Source of the DNA: Mansonella perstans
Taxonomy: Eukaryota; Nematoda; Chromadorea; Rhabditida; Onchocercidae
Length of the DNA stretch: 64,000 nucleotides
Assembly (NCBI GenBank): GCA_037074765.1
Contig: JBAMDO010000580.1
Coordinates: 434,001-498,000, forward strand
Direction: 5' to 3'
The position numbers were made by a program, and so were the translations under genes. How positions within the stretch are numbered: position 1 is the stretch's first letter; every line of letters starts with the position of its first letter. The notes below the pieces were generated by a model, which did not search any database, had not been told where the DNA came from, and saw nothing but the letters and a program-made list of their open reading frames with translations. Positions 38,829 to 50,233 of this stretch are shown here, in pieces.

Positions 38829-41800
38829 CTATTTCACAATTGCTGAGAAATTTGACCATACACTTTGATCAAGTTCAGAACCATTAATTTCGCAATCTGT
38901 TGTAACATCTGGTGAATCATTTGTTGATAGCGGGCTTCCGAAGGCAGACGGTGGCAATGGATAGTGTTCTCCTAACTAAAATAGTATCGGCGACAATCAC
39001 TCTCATAAGCTTCAGAATATTTCATTCAGCTTTGGACTTAAAAATAACATTCAAATTCACCTACGTTTGCATTCGCTTCGATTATTTCAGCGGCATTTGA
39101 ATCAGCCTTTTTTACTCGACTGATGTTGATATCGCTTGAAACTTTTTCTGTTCTTTTCGAATCTACAGCATGTTCACCTTCAAATTTCCTGGTAGTATGC
39201 TGAAATGTAAAATGCAAGGAATAAAATCCAAATTCTGATTAGAAAATCTTAGATCTGCTACATCAAATTTTTAAACGATTTTTTTAGAAAGTTTAAAACA
39301 TACCAACATTTCACTTATAAACTTTGCTTTACCAAACAACACATTTGTTACCTTTGAAGCCGCAACTTGCTTAAAATCATCTGCTGATGATGGCTCACCA
39401 AAGTTAGAAGTGTCCGGATTATTAACTGCATTGTTCCAAAGGGAACAATCTTCCTCCACTCCTGGATTTAGTTTTTTGAAGACTTCTCATATATTCTAGA
39501 CTTAAAAAACCTGCTAAATTCCTTTGAAAAGTACGACTTTGAAAAGTTATAGATTCTGAAACATATAGAAACTAACCATCTTTTAAATATGCATGTTTTG
39601 CAGGTCCAGTAGTTAGTGAAGCAATACGAATCACTTCATAACGCTTCGTTTCCTTAAAGTATACAGTAAGTATAAAAACTTCTTAAGTTCAAACTGTATT
39701 AAAGCAAGCATCGAATTACGTTTCACAGTTTTGTATATTTACTTACAAGCAATGAGCGAGAAATTCGTGCAGCAAGACGTTTTCGTTTCAAAATTTTGAA
39801 TTTCTTCTACAAGTGAAATTCCAAGACCGCTCTAACATTAAGCAGAAAAAGCTACTTCAATTGAAGTAATAGTAAAAAATTACTGCAAACGGGTTATACT
39901 ATTTTATAATATAATAAAGCAGTTTTTTATCTATTGTTTAAATCAGGCAAAAAATTATTACCTCTTTTTTTTCGGCGATTCTCTTCTCGAAAATCTTCTG
40001 CAATTCGCTAATTTCAGTTTCATACTGCAACATTTCAGTGCTGTAGCTTTCACGAAGAGCGCTGGTTTCCATTTCTAATCGATTGCACTAAATTGATCTG
40101 AATTATTTTTCAACTTTAGATCAACAACTTGAAGAGTTTTGTGATTGACGAAAACACAGTTGAAGAAAACGGATGAACCCATTTCAAAACAGTTTTGAAC
40201 TACATAAAAATAAACAAAGGCGGAAAGATTGAATTCCGAAACGTCAAAGCAAAAAGTTATTCTAAAAAACTTATCGAAAATCAAACAGATTGTTCCTAAC
40301 ATTAAGTTCGAATTTTATTATAAATTGCATAAATCCTGGAAAGTACAACAGCTAAAGCTTATCAAAAATTCATTGTTTTCGACATGAATTTTTGATAACA
40401 TGAATTCACATTTATTAAGAAATGTACATTATTTTTAACGCTGAAGTATTGCACATTTTCCTATTATAAAGATATTGCATATATGAATAAAATCCTCCAC
40501 ATCAATGTTCCTGTGCCGAAACTATTGAGAACTGTCACTTTTAATCATTGATAAAAAATATAACTTCGATATCAATTTCTATCCTTCTGTTGCGAAGGGC
40601 AGCAGATGCTTTCCTTTCTGCAGTTGTCATTTCTTCCAAATGTCTCCCTGTGGCAATGGCGTCTTCAATTTTCTTTAACCAATCTTGCTGACCATCACCG
40701 AGAAATGCTGTTAAAGAAGCATGTTCATTTTTCCAAAAATCCACCTCTGCTTGCGCTCGTTTAACTTCGTCTTGCAAAGCATTTATTTTTTCATTCAATT
40801 TTGTCTATAACATTCATTCATTTGTAGAAGGAAAAAAAAATTATCATTTGCATTTTTTATATTATACAAAGACTAACGAAATAAGAGCAAAAATAGAAAA
40901 TTTCACACAAACCTGCAAGTTTTCACAAACATTTTTATATCGCGATGAGATGATTTCAGGATCATCTCTTTTAAGTGCTGTCAGATTCTCCAGTTCCGTT
41001 TTTGAGATTATAATCTATAAATGATTTGAAAAAAAAAGCATTTATAAAAATTTACTAAACTACTTGAATTTTGCACAATTTAAATATTAACAGTTTAATA
41101 TATTATTTTATACAGTTTAAATATTTGTCGGGAGTGCAGTGGCAACAGTAAAATTCAGAAATTAATGCACTCACTTCTTCATCAAGTATCCGTTCTTGAT
41201 CCAGAATTTTCTCATTTTCTTCTTCCAGTCTCGACAATTCAGCCGCAGCTTCTTCATATTCTTGAGAACATGCATGCAATTGTTGTTGTAGCTCTTTTCC
41301 TTCTATCATAACTTCATCCAAATTCTCCTTCAAAATGGTCAAATAAAAAAATATAAAACGTCATCCAGTTTGTTAAACAGCTTTGCCATCAGATTTTTTT
41401 TTCAATTTTTTGTTTAAAGTTGAATATTAACAATTTCAAAAGATAGCATGTTTTCCAAATCCGCTTCTGCCTCATGAGATTGCTGCTGAAGTTTCTGATT
41501 TGCAGAATTCTTCATCTCTGAAAATGACACCACGATTTGTAATTAGATTGCACTAAGATTAACTGGCATAAATAGTTTTTGCTTTCTGAAAGTGAACTCT
41601 CTGAATTCTTCATTATTGTCTGAGAAAAAACTTTCTGGAGAAAGCTTGAACACAGTGAAATATGAAATGAGGCTTAACATGTCACATTAGATGTTTCTTA
41701 AAATTTTTAAATTTCCTAAAATTTTATAGTTCCAATTACCAAGATTAGACTTTAGCAGTGTAATACGATTCAGCAATTCTTCATGTTCAACTCTTAAGAG

Positions 41801-43049
41801 CTGCTCTCTATTATTTCGCATTTTCCGTAGCCGTTGAGCACGTTCCTCCAGACTTTTGTGGCGTAACAGATGATTTAGGCCATTTTGCAGTTCAATTAAA
41901 GCATTATCGATTTCCATACTTTGCTCCACTGAAAGATTGGTTCTTATCTAGTTTGAAGAGCTCAGACAGAAACCAAATAAAAGGTGTCGATAACTATTGC
42001 CGACATCTTTTCAATCACAAAAATTTATGCTTTCCTAGCTGAGTTTCTGATTTCATTTACATTCGATTTCGTATTTGCTTCTTTGTAAACTGCTGTTTGC
42101 CGTGAATACAATATAACGTAACGTAACGTACCAAAAAAAACGAGTATAATATACCAGTAACGCAAAGAAATATATGAGCGGCTTGATATTTCAATTCTTA
42201 TCTGTATTAGTTGCTAGTTAAATCCTAATTATCGTCGAAAAGTAAATTTTACGTAAAAACATAAACATTTGAGGCGTACGTTTTCTAGCTTCCCAATCAT
42301 TTTCAGAACGAATCTTGAGAGCCTCGAAGCGGGCTGTGAAAGTTTCGATACTGAAGCCACTGATTTTGCTCGTTAGACGTACGGTATCCATAACTTAAAA
42401 AATTTCATGATCCAACGAAAATGACTAGTATCTCATTCTCTATTTCTCGTTTGCAAAAGTGCTAGCAGATATTAGTAAAATATCAAACTTGTCTTAATAA
42501 GCTCTGAAGCTGCCTCGAAACGCATTTCGATCAACTGAAGACCTTTGGTGTTGCGATGAAGTCTGAAATGAATTTCCTTACTAAAGATATGTGAAAAGAC
42601 TACCAATTGTGATACAATTTTCAAAAAGCACTTAATACTGGACATCAAATAATCGTATAGTTTTCCAAAAAGTTGAAATTAATTCGAAATTAACAAACCA
42701 CACACTGTTTAGAAATTCCTTTGCATAATTGATGTGATTGCTTTATATTTTCTTTATCGTCAATATTTTGCACAATAATTGCCTTTGAATGTTCCCACAT
42801 ATTTCTTTCCTCTTCCGCAAAAATTGTTCTCTGTAATAACTCAATTAATCTATGTAGAATTTGAGGTAACGGTATTCATACCTCATAAATTTGAAATTTT
42901 AAGCAATTTTTTTTGGTTACAAGAGATGCGCAAACCTCTTTGAGTAGTTCCTTGCGTTTCTTGAACAGTTCTGCTGTAGGATGATGCACAGGATGTAATG
43001 TATCGTTCTGCTTCAGTTGAGAAGAAGAACCACTGATAATCGTATCCAT
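38829..43049 (-). CDS. Large coiled-coil protein, possible C-terminal RWD-like region
   Basis: Fifteen exons join with consistent phase: 43049-42936, 42830-42706, 42562-42489, 42393-42280, 41928-41740, 41517-41432, 41327-41175, 41014-40913, 40804-40565, 40087-39962, 39831-39747, 39678-39577, 39461-39304, 39199-39065, 38975-38829. The product is 649 residues. About residues 120-440 are heptad-rich Glu/Leu/Lys coiled coil (for example ELSRLEEENEKILDQERILD). Next comes GLGISLVEEI followed by beta-rich stretches ILTVYFKETKRYEVIRI. That order, a coil then short strands ending in YEV, resembles the C-terminal RWD domain of kinetochore subunits such as Spc25, but the match is weak. The last 150 residues are polar and probably disordered. 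I do not recognise the family; a structural or spindle role would be a guess. Confidence 0.75.
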
Positions 43050-43063
43050 GCTAATCTTAATAT

Positions 43064-43287
43064 TTGATTACCAAGACTGTGATTACCTATCACTGATAAT
43101 TTGATTTCCAGAGCAATATTTGACTACCAAGACTGTGATTACCTATCACTGATAATTTGATTTCGAGAACAACATTTGATTACCAAGACTGTGATTACCT
43201 ATCACTGATAATTTGATTTCGAGAACAACATTTGATTACCAAGACTGTGATTACCAATCACTGATAATTTGATTTCGATAATAACTC
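43064..43287. repeat. 56-bp minisatellite, four copies
   Basis: Unit beginning TTGATTACCAAGACTGTGAT and ending near GAGAACAACAT. Four copies with few differences start only 15 bases upstream of the coiled-coil gene's start codon. A 25-bp direct duplication (CTGAGCTAAACAGACACAAT) follows at about 43290-43345. Confidence 0.95.
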
Positions 43288-43565
43288 TATCTGAGCTAAA
43301 CAGACACAATAATGAACAGAACAATCTGAGCTAAACAGACACAATAATGTTTATGGTAATATTAATTAAATAAACTATTTGATGTGAAATCTTACTAAGA
43401 GATTACACAGATATCCTAAAGACTTTTTTGGAAACATAAATTTAAAATTGAGAGGGAAAGAGGAAAATGGGAGAAAGAGAGGGAGAAAGTAAGATAGTTT
43501 CTAAAATGATTCATTTTCCCGCTCATTCAAAACAAATCCAAATTCTCAGACGATAATTTCATCAT

Positions 43566-43858
43566 AACATTCTAATCACTACTAAAGTCTCTTCATTTGC
43601 ACGTAAAACATTCTAATCATTCTAAACTAAAATACTCTTCATTTGCACGTAAAACATTCTAATCACTACTAAAGTCTCTTCATTTGCACGTAAAACATTC
43701 TAATCACCACTAAAGTCTCTTCATTTGCACGTAAAACATTCTAATCACTACTGAAGTCTCTTCATTTGCACGTAAAACATTCTAATCACTATTAAAGTCT
43801 CTTCATTTGCACGTAAAACATTCTAATCACTACTAAAATCTCTTCATTTGAACGTAAG
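43566..43858. repeat. 41-bp minisatellite, about seven copies
   Basis: Unit AACATTCTAATCACTACTAA followed by A-G-TCTCTTCATTTGCACGTAA. Copies are near-identical; one is slightly altered at about 43610-43645. It lies between the divergent coiled-coil and PUF genes. Confidence 0.95.
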
Positions 43859-44040
43859 CTCAATTTGGATTTTGTCTGCATTTTTGTATTCTGCACGTAA
43901 ACATTTATTTTTTTTGTCAACAATGATTTCCTTTTCAGGCTAATTTTCTTAATTGGATTTTGGTAAGTAAACACAGATAAATATCATCATCATTCACAAA
44001 TTTGCAAATTTAGATATTATATAGATTATATAATTTCTTA

Positions 44041-44286
44041 TTTGTGCATGTGCATGCCATCTGAAGTTATGCATAATTTGCACGTTTGTCTAGTGTAATG
44101 TCCTGTCCATTGGTTATGCAAAGAAGAGCGATCTGTATGGTCTATTGTGACTTGAGGAGTCATGAAGGTCAAAAGGTTACTTATCGATAGTTTATTGTTA
44201 TTATTGGCCATTTGCGCTTTCTCAGTACTTTCCGGGACTTCTCTACTCTGTTCTTCTTTCACTTTGCCTTTCATTGATTTATCCAC
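44041..44286 (-). CDS. Possible small unclassified protein or exon
   Basis: An open frame of about 80 codons. The first ATG is a few codons in, giving about 77 residues that are rich in Lys, Glu, Ser and Asn and include KGKVKEEQSREVPESTEKA. Codon use looks more coding-like than the flanks. It contains a CxxC (TCKLCI). No family recognised. It lies in the divergent region upstream of the PUF gene and could be a lineage-specific gene, an exon, or chance. Confidence 0.25.
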
Positions 44287-44552
44287 TTTATTGCTTGAGT
44301 TATCATTTCTTCACTATGCAATATTTTCCAGTATTCACTAATATGGATTTCTGTATAATGTTTAAAATTGGAATGAGGAATAATATCGAGAAATCTCGAA
44401 GAATTATCAACAATTTATTTGTTGATCAAATTCTTTTAGAAACTATTGAAAGTTATCGTACACTTTTCATTGCAAAGTGTTTTTGAGAAATAATCATAAT
44501 TTTAGCTGCAAGCTAAAAAAGCAACAGGGGCTGGAATTGTACCAGTAAAGAA

Positions 44553-47500
44553 ATGCAGCAAACAACGACGATTTCATCGGTTCAATACAATTTCCAGCCC
44601 TCATCAGATATTTATTCGCAGTACGGTATGGGTATGTTATTCTCTTAAAATACCTTATTTCTTTTCTATCCTTACTTTTTTACTCTTTAAAAATCTCTCG
44701 AACCTAAATTCACTTTGGAAAAATAGCTTCGAAATATGTATACATATATATATATATACATATATATTTTGCATACAGCTTAATGACCTTTCACAGAGGT
44801 CACTTTTTGAGATGTCTGTTAAGTTATCCTGATATAATCTACTAGACATAATTAATATAAGAAGAAACAAGATTTCTTATTAATATTTTTATTGATTATT
44901 TTAGAGGAAATAGGAACAACAGATACTGCTACAGATCAGCTATGTCAAAACATATCATCTATTACGGTTATCTATTCTTCTGTACAGTTATCATTATTTT
45001 TTAATTAGAATTAAAGATGTTTTCCTTATAAATTACATTTACATGCTATGCGTCTTTTTTGAGGTCAGTGATAAAAAAATTGGGATGAATGAGACGCAAT
45101 GGTGTTCTCCTTGTAGTCAGTACACTGATAGTTCAGGTTACAACTACACAAATCCAGCGGAACACCAATTGGTAAGTGTTAGATACTTGATGAATAGTGA
45201 CCAACAAATAACAATCATATTTTTCTTTCAAGAAGTTCAAATATAAATGATTGTGATTACAAGAGTTCTGACACAATGAGTACTTTTTTGAGAGCATTTT
45301 ATGGTTTGCATGCTAATAAAAAGGTTAAACTCATTATCCGAATGAGGCCCATAATGTGAGCAAATTAATTGTCCTGTATGGTTAAAACCATTTGTAATCA
45401 AGCTTGGTCAATCTGGAAGCCTTAATAAGCGGATATCTTCTTGAAAGAGTTTGATGGATACTTTTAGGATTGTTCCTCGCATTCCCAATGTTTTGCTTTA
45501 TTTTATCATCTTTACGGGTTACTTTTCAAACTGAAATTTTTAAAGGCCCAGGAACTACATACTAATATTAATGGATCAATTGCAAATGAAGAACTAGTAC
45601 GGGCCACTGCTCTGAACTTTAAAGTTAGATTATCTCTCTGCATCCACTCAGTTTTCAAATTCCAAACTGTTTTAATCTTTTAGTAACTCTGGATGGATAG
45701 TTTGTGCATTTTAAATCCTCATTTAATTACTTAGATCGCATCAGTCAAATCATAAAATATGTATAAATTATATGAATCAATTATTGATGTAAATGAAACA
45801 ATTTTCACTTTTCCATCTTGATTTATTAAGAAAATTTTGGATATTTTGGGGTAAAGTGATAAAGATAAATGATAAAGTGATAAAGTGGTGAAGTGATAAA
45901 CTCCATCTTTTTTTTAGATGGCTTGTGATAGCTGTGTACAACAATGCGAAGTGTCACATATTAATAGCTTGAGAGATGGTGAATGTTGGGATAGTTGTAA
46001 ATGGTTTGTCCCATACTTTCTGTCATTAATGTGCTTCACTTTTTTTTGTTTAAAAATTTTGTTACTTAGCGTAACTGTTCATATTTTTAGCTATGGCTTG
46101 AACAATAATATTGAATCAATGCAGCCGACATTGTTCTACCTGCTGACATCGGGTTGCATTGCAAATTTCGGCAAGGACGAAAAAGGCAGTCGGTGCGATT
46201 TAAAGGAATTGTTGATCTTAATACTGTTGTTTTATTTTTAAAGTAGAATAGATTTGATGACAGTTGAAAACGATGGTTTATTGATGTCTGTTTAGATTCA
46301 TTCAGGAAGAGTTTTCAAAAAGCTCGCCAGCAGTTCGTCAAATGATGTTTGACTATCTTTTCGAAAGAGGTGGATTTGATTGGTTTTCTAATGATCCACA
46401 TGGAAATTTCATTATTCAAGTATGCTATAAACAATCCTGAGTAGGAGCAAAACAGTCGCGGATAGAAATAAGTGAATTGGCCAGTGATAAAATGTTTTTT
46501 TAATTGCAGAAAATCGCAGCGGAAGCATTTCCCGGTATGGAACAAGCTAGAGTCGCCGATCATGTGGCAAATAAAGTGGTCAAAATGTGTTCAAACCGTT
46601 ATGGAAGTAGGATCATGCAACATATTTTCGAAAGGTTTGATTTCGGATACAGAGTCGAACTTCTGAATAAGCTTAGTGGATCGGAATGTTTCCTGGCGGT
46701 TGATAGCTGTGCCACCCATGTCATGCAGGTTTGTGCAAAATTTCAGCGTTTCGACATGCATTGCCGTTCACTCATCAAATTTGAATTCCTTTTAAAATAC
46801 AAAAAAGTTTTTATAGAAATTGTTTGCTCTTTTTCCACCGACAAAGTACAGCTTTGTCGTGATAGCACTTACACTTTCGAAAGAAAATTTCAAGCAAGTC
46901 GTTCAAAACAAATACGGATGTCGCGTTATTCAATCTGCTTTGGAGGTAAATCCTATTTTCGTAGTCATACTTTGAGGAATTGACTGTAGTGATTTTAGCG
47001 CGAACACTTCGGTTCTTGTTGAAACAGTTAATTTAGATTTAATTCAAGTCATTGGTAGTGCCAAACGTCATTCATTTGACTAGATTTTTCAGGAACTTGA
47101 AATATCAGCATGTACTACACGCTATGTAACTACTCCGAATGAATTCAAGGCAGCAAGAAGGCTTCTAAATAAATTGCTGCGACGGCTAACAGAGAACTGT
47201 ATGGAGTTTATAGATCATCAATTTGCGAACTACGTGATGCAGCATGTCATCACCTCCGAACTCCATCCTGAAGCGCGAGATTACATCATTAAGCATGCCA
47301 TTCTGTATGTCTTTTAGTCAGTTGGTGCGCTGTGAGCAACTTTAAAAATTAGTGTATAGAAGAAGGTGATTACTCTAACAAAACTGGATAGAAAATTCTC
47401 CATAAGAAAAAAAAGCTAAAGCATTTGCCCGACAAATAAAATCTTTGATTTTTTGTGTAAAAATAAGCTTGAATGCGAGTGTCGTAATGTTCTCTATATC

Positions 47501-48783
47501 AAGCATTATAAATTATTCAATTGGTCAGCCTTCATGTTTTTGCATACTTTTTTCTTCTCACTGTTAAAAATTTTTATTTTTCTTCACAGAAGCAATGTGC
47601 TAACGTTATCGCAAGAAAAGTTCGCTTCTCATGTCGTCGAAAAATCATTACATCATGCGTCACCAAAAGTACTGCACTCTTTGATGAGTGAAGTCTTTGA
47701 CGGTTATGTAAAGGATGAGTGAGTTTAGTTATTCAATTCTATGTTTCGAATTGAAAAAAGTTTTGTTTACTTATTGTGAGTCTAGATAATGAGTAAATTT
47801 TATAACTATCGTCAATTAAATATCGTCAACACGGTTCTTTATTGTAATACTGTATACTGCTTCTTCCAAGGGATATACCGTCTTCGAACCATTCCTTCCA
47901 AGAGATATATCGTCTTCGAACCAAGTATTATTATTGATCTTTCAATTAGGCTATTGGTGATTCGATGTTAATCTAAGCATTTCTAGAAAAGGACGTGATG
48001 CGCTAGACATAATGCTGTTTGATCAGTATGGCAATTATGTTGTGCAAACAATGATTAACATATCTATTGACGTGCACAATGGCAGGCGCGAAGGTGAACT
48101 GATATGGCTGGCTCGTCTCTGTGAACGAATTTCTCGACATGAATCTCGGCTCATAAGATATTCGTCTGGTAAAAAAATAGTCGAAAAAATAAAACAGGTG
48201 CTTTAATTAATGTTATTAGCTATCTAATCATCAATTGATTCATTGATTTTTTATTTCACTAGGTTCACCAGCTTATATTTTTGACCAAATTACTGGGATT
48301 TCACATTCTCATTAATATCGTAAGAAATCTTGAGTTTCGGTTTTCGATTGATTTAAATTTTACGATATTCACAATGGTCACATTATCAAACTGTTTTTAT
48401 TACCAGTTTTTTTACTTCGTTGAGTAGAAGTTTTAGGGATTGCTTAGTTTATTATTGATAGAATTACAAGTTTTGCTGTGATTTCGATTATCTTTCAGTG
48501 AGAAATTTTTGTTTTCTGGATTTGCTTGCCTGTTTGTATTTGTTGCACTCAAAAGGAAAGGCTGTGAAGAGAAGGAGTGTAGTAAGAAAGGGGGAGATTA
48601 TTGGTCTATTTTAATAGGCAAGCTGATTGAAGCAGTATTTGATTAAAGTCTTATTTAATTAATTTTTTTATTTTTCAGCTGTCGAGTTCTGATAATGGGA
48701 TTTGCAGTATGCCATCTGATCCGAATTATTACACTGAATTACCGGTAGAGCAACAACTGGCAAATAATTGTGGGACGTTTTAA
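44553..48783 (+). CDS. PUF (Pumilio/FBF) family RNA-binding protein
   Basis: Twelve exons join in phase: 44553-44631 (or 44625), 44905-44966, 45064-45171, 45918-46003, 46091-46192, 46296-46419, 46510-46728, 46817-46945, 47093-47304, 47590-47718, 47987-48197, 48679-48783. The product is 521 residues. Eight PUF repeats are visible through their RNA-contact helices: GSRFIQ, GNFIIQ, GSRIMQ, ATHVMQ, GCRVIQ, ANYVMQ, ASHVVE, GNYVVQ. The family binds UGUA-type elements in mRNA 3' UTRs and represses translation, chiefly in the germ line. The last six of these helices fit binding of a UGUA core. The N-terminus before the repeats is Cys-rich (CSPCSQ, CDSCVQQC, CWDSCKC) and may bind a metal. Which worm PUF subgroup this is cannot be decided here. 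Confidence 0.93.
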
Positions 48784-49173
48784 TACGCCACTTTGTCAAG
48801 TGCTTAATGTTCAATTTTTTTGTGGATCTTGTGTTTTTAGTTTTCAGTTTTTGCGTATATATTTTTAGACTTGCATATTTATGTTTTAATCGTTTCGTAT
48901 GTTGTTTTATAGTTTGTATTAGTGTTAGCTTCCAGCTTTCCTTCATTTCGTTGTCAGTCTTGCCGGCTATTGCCCGTGGCTCTCAACTACTTGTACAGCT
49001 AGTTCTGTAGGGAATTAATTATGATAGCAACGATCGTCTTTTAATCCTACAGCTGTGTACTTTCAACATGTTCCTTAAATCTCTGTGTAGTTATTGTATG
49101 AATTAAAATATTCATTCAATGCTTTTTGAACGTGCAGACTGTCATTTTCAATTTGTGTGCAATTTGCAATATT

Positions 49174-49179
49174 AATAAA
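49174..49179 (+). terminator. Candidate polyadenylation signal of the PUF gene
   Basis: AATAAA about 390 bases after the PUF stop codon. Confidence 0.4.
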
Positions 49180-49293
49180 ATTTTTTGATGTGACAGTATT
49201 GCATTCGGATTATTTCTAATTTGCCAATCATATATTTGTGGATAAGAGTTTTTTTTACTAACAGAAATAATTCAAAGCCTATTAGCATACTCT

Positions 49294-49789
49294 AAGGAAC
49301 ACTGCGAGTACGTTTTCTTTTGTACAACTTGTATGGAAAGAAACTGTTTTCTCTGTCAAACGCAAAGCACGCATTCAGGTGGAAGAAGTACATACTCTAT
49401 CAATTCGTCATCCATTTCAGGTGGTGAGGTGGATGTTTAAATCACATGCTGATGATAAAAATCAAATGCAGCAAAATAGTTAAGATACTGGTATTTCGAG
49501 AAATGCCAGTATCTTAAAAGTTCAACTGATCTGAAAAAGTATTTATCTCATTACTTTTCTTAAATACCTTATTTTGGATCTGAGAAGTTGTATCTATCAA
49601 ATAGATAAACTTTTTATATCAGTGAGAGAAATATTTCCTGCAGGAAAAAAAGGGATTCTGGATTACGCATTGTTTGAATTAGAGAAACCGCTGCCAATAT
49701 ATCGGACCAAGAATGGCAGGATAATTTCAATTATCAAATTACCAGTGGAAGATATACAAGCTCGCAAGTGGAAAACTTTATGTCTTTGA
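49294..49789 (+). CDS. Small Cys-rich RING-half-like gene or remnant
   Basis: A segment starting at an ACTCTAAG acceptor (about 49294) reads EHCEYVFFCTTC, then MERNCFLCQTQ, up to a donor at 49378. It joins in phase to 49623-49789, which continues KKGILDYALFELEKPLPIYR and stops at 49789. The Cys/His spacing H-x5-F-C-x2-C-x4-C-x2-C resembles the second half of a RING finger. The first half, if it exists, would be upstream near the PUF 3' UTR and was not found. An internal ATG at 49333 would make a product of about 71 residues. It may be a small gene or a leftover of one. Confidence 0.4.
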
Positions 49790-50233
49790 ATTTCTCTGAC
49801 TTGCTTTAGTTTGAATTTTTTGTATTTTTGTATATAAAATCTGATATGTAAAAATTACATCTTCAATTTTAAATTTTTTCTGAAATTACAACTTGTATTA
49901 GTAGAACAGAGTTGGCATCAACAATACAATGGCACAATGAATTCTTCTGAAGAAAATAAAATTTAATGGTAGAATTAAGCAGCTTTCAAATAATCCGGTG
50001 TGATCAATTGATCATGTACGCCGAGTGCAACATTACTTTTTAGTACTGTACTTTTCTAAAGCTTTTTCAAAAGTTCTGCAAACTGCCCGTCATCCTGAAA
50101 ACGACTTTTTCATGACATATTGACAGATTTATTATTCGTTACCAAACACTGATCATTACTAATCATCTTAAACATCTTCAACATGCCAGTAATTTGTTCC
50201 AAAAACTGCTGTTCAAACAGCCTTAGACAACCG

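Noticed and set aside
43064..43858. Regular direct repeats that might suggest a CRISPR array
   Set aside because: Units are head-to-tail with no unique spacers, and the host is a eukaryote. They are minisatellites.
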